Of a stretch of DNA of 64,000 nt, positions 63,756 to 64,000 are shown one piece after another (position 1 is the first letter of the stretch; every line of letters begins with the position of its first letter). The translations under genes were made by a program, and so were the position numbers. This DNA comes from Imbricaverruca yamaguchii (lineage: Eukaryota; Arthropoda; Thecostraca; Neoverrucidae): assembly GCA_034440575.1 (NCBI GenBank), contig JAOTOL010001621.1:486001-550000 (forward strand), read 5' to 3'. The notes beneath the pieces were generated by a model. It was not told where the DNA came from. It did not search any database and saw only the letters and a list, made by a program, of their open reading frames with translations.

Positions 63756-64000
63756 CGGCGATGCCGACAATTTCCGGTGTTTAGCGGCCTACTGCGGGCT
63801 GCTTAGAGCGCGCCCGTCACCGTTGGGTAGGTCTGTGTTACGTCACACCCAGCGAACGGCCGGCTGCTTTTGTATTGCATAGCACGTCACAACAAGGAGC
63901 CACAGGGAAAGCGTTTACTCTGGTTGACAAAAAGACGCGCGCAATGAGCAGAACAGCTGTGAAGAAATGCTGCACCAAATAAGCGGTTAGTGGTGAGATT
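63756..64000. other. Window end, nothing identified
   Basis: Short frames only. Confidence 0.4.

Overview
The window looks like a piece of an animal (invertebrate) nuclear genome, not a prokaryotic or organellar sequence. There are no operons or ribosome-binding sites. Instead it holds decayed non-LTR retrotransposons (LINEs), tRNA-derived SINEs with target-site duplications, a TTAA-flanked piggyBac transposon, long TA/GA/CA microsatellites, and at least seventeen unrelated minisatellites, mostly GC-rich. The LINE repertoire (CR1-like elements plus I/Jockey-like elements with RNase H and a terminal zinc knuckle) is common in arthropods and other invertebrates. I lean towards an arthropod, but the sequence alone does not settle the phylum.

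Layout. 0-1.3 kb: a rearranged CR1-like LINE on the minus strand. 1.7-2.6 kb: a TRAF-type zinc-finger exon followed by two minisatellites. 2.6-10.9 kb: mostly unique AT-rich DNA with one 17-bp satellite. 11.1-12.2 kb: a 24-bp minisatellite and a hexamer repeat. 13.7-14.6 and 23.5-24.1 kb: two inverted copies of an unclassified TACGTA-rich element. 15.9-16.2 kb: a GA/TA/GA microsatellite. 18.0-18.2 kb: a SINE. 18.3-18.8, 22.4-23.2 and 59.8-60.7 kb: three diverged copies of one TTAA-flanked non-autonomous element. 24.6-29.3 kb: two opposed remnants of an RNase H-bearing LINE, with a third at 45.1-46.6 kb and a further fragment at 38.2-38.5 kb. 31.28-34.74 kb: a complete piggyBac element. 36.6-37.5 kb: a 5'-truncated CR1-like LINE with target-site duplication, and a relative at 59.2-59.8 kb. 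40-44 kb: minisatellites and a near-perfect 192-bp palindrome. 49.6-53.8 kb: a dead I/Jockey-like LINE whose reverse-transcriptase part is tandemly duplicated. 53.8-56.2 kb: more minisatellites and a second SINE. 57-64 kb: microsatellites, a 33-bp repeat that keeps a 256-codon frame open, and GTGACN-type repeats at the end.

The only long frame that looks like an intact gene is the piggyBac transposase, with its three catalytic aspartates and C-terminal cysteine-rich zinc domain, although its N-terminal part lies in another frame. Host coding sequence is limited to a few short exon candidates (1.72, 48.7 and, more weakly, 35.6, 41.5 and 44.0 kb). They may be isolated exons of long-intron genes, or remnants. 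The window is therefore mainly intronic or intergenic, repeat-rich DNA, and its most informative content is the set of mobile and tandem repeats, several of which have definable ends.
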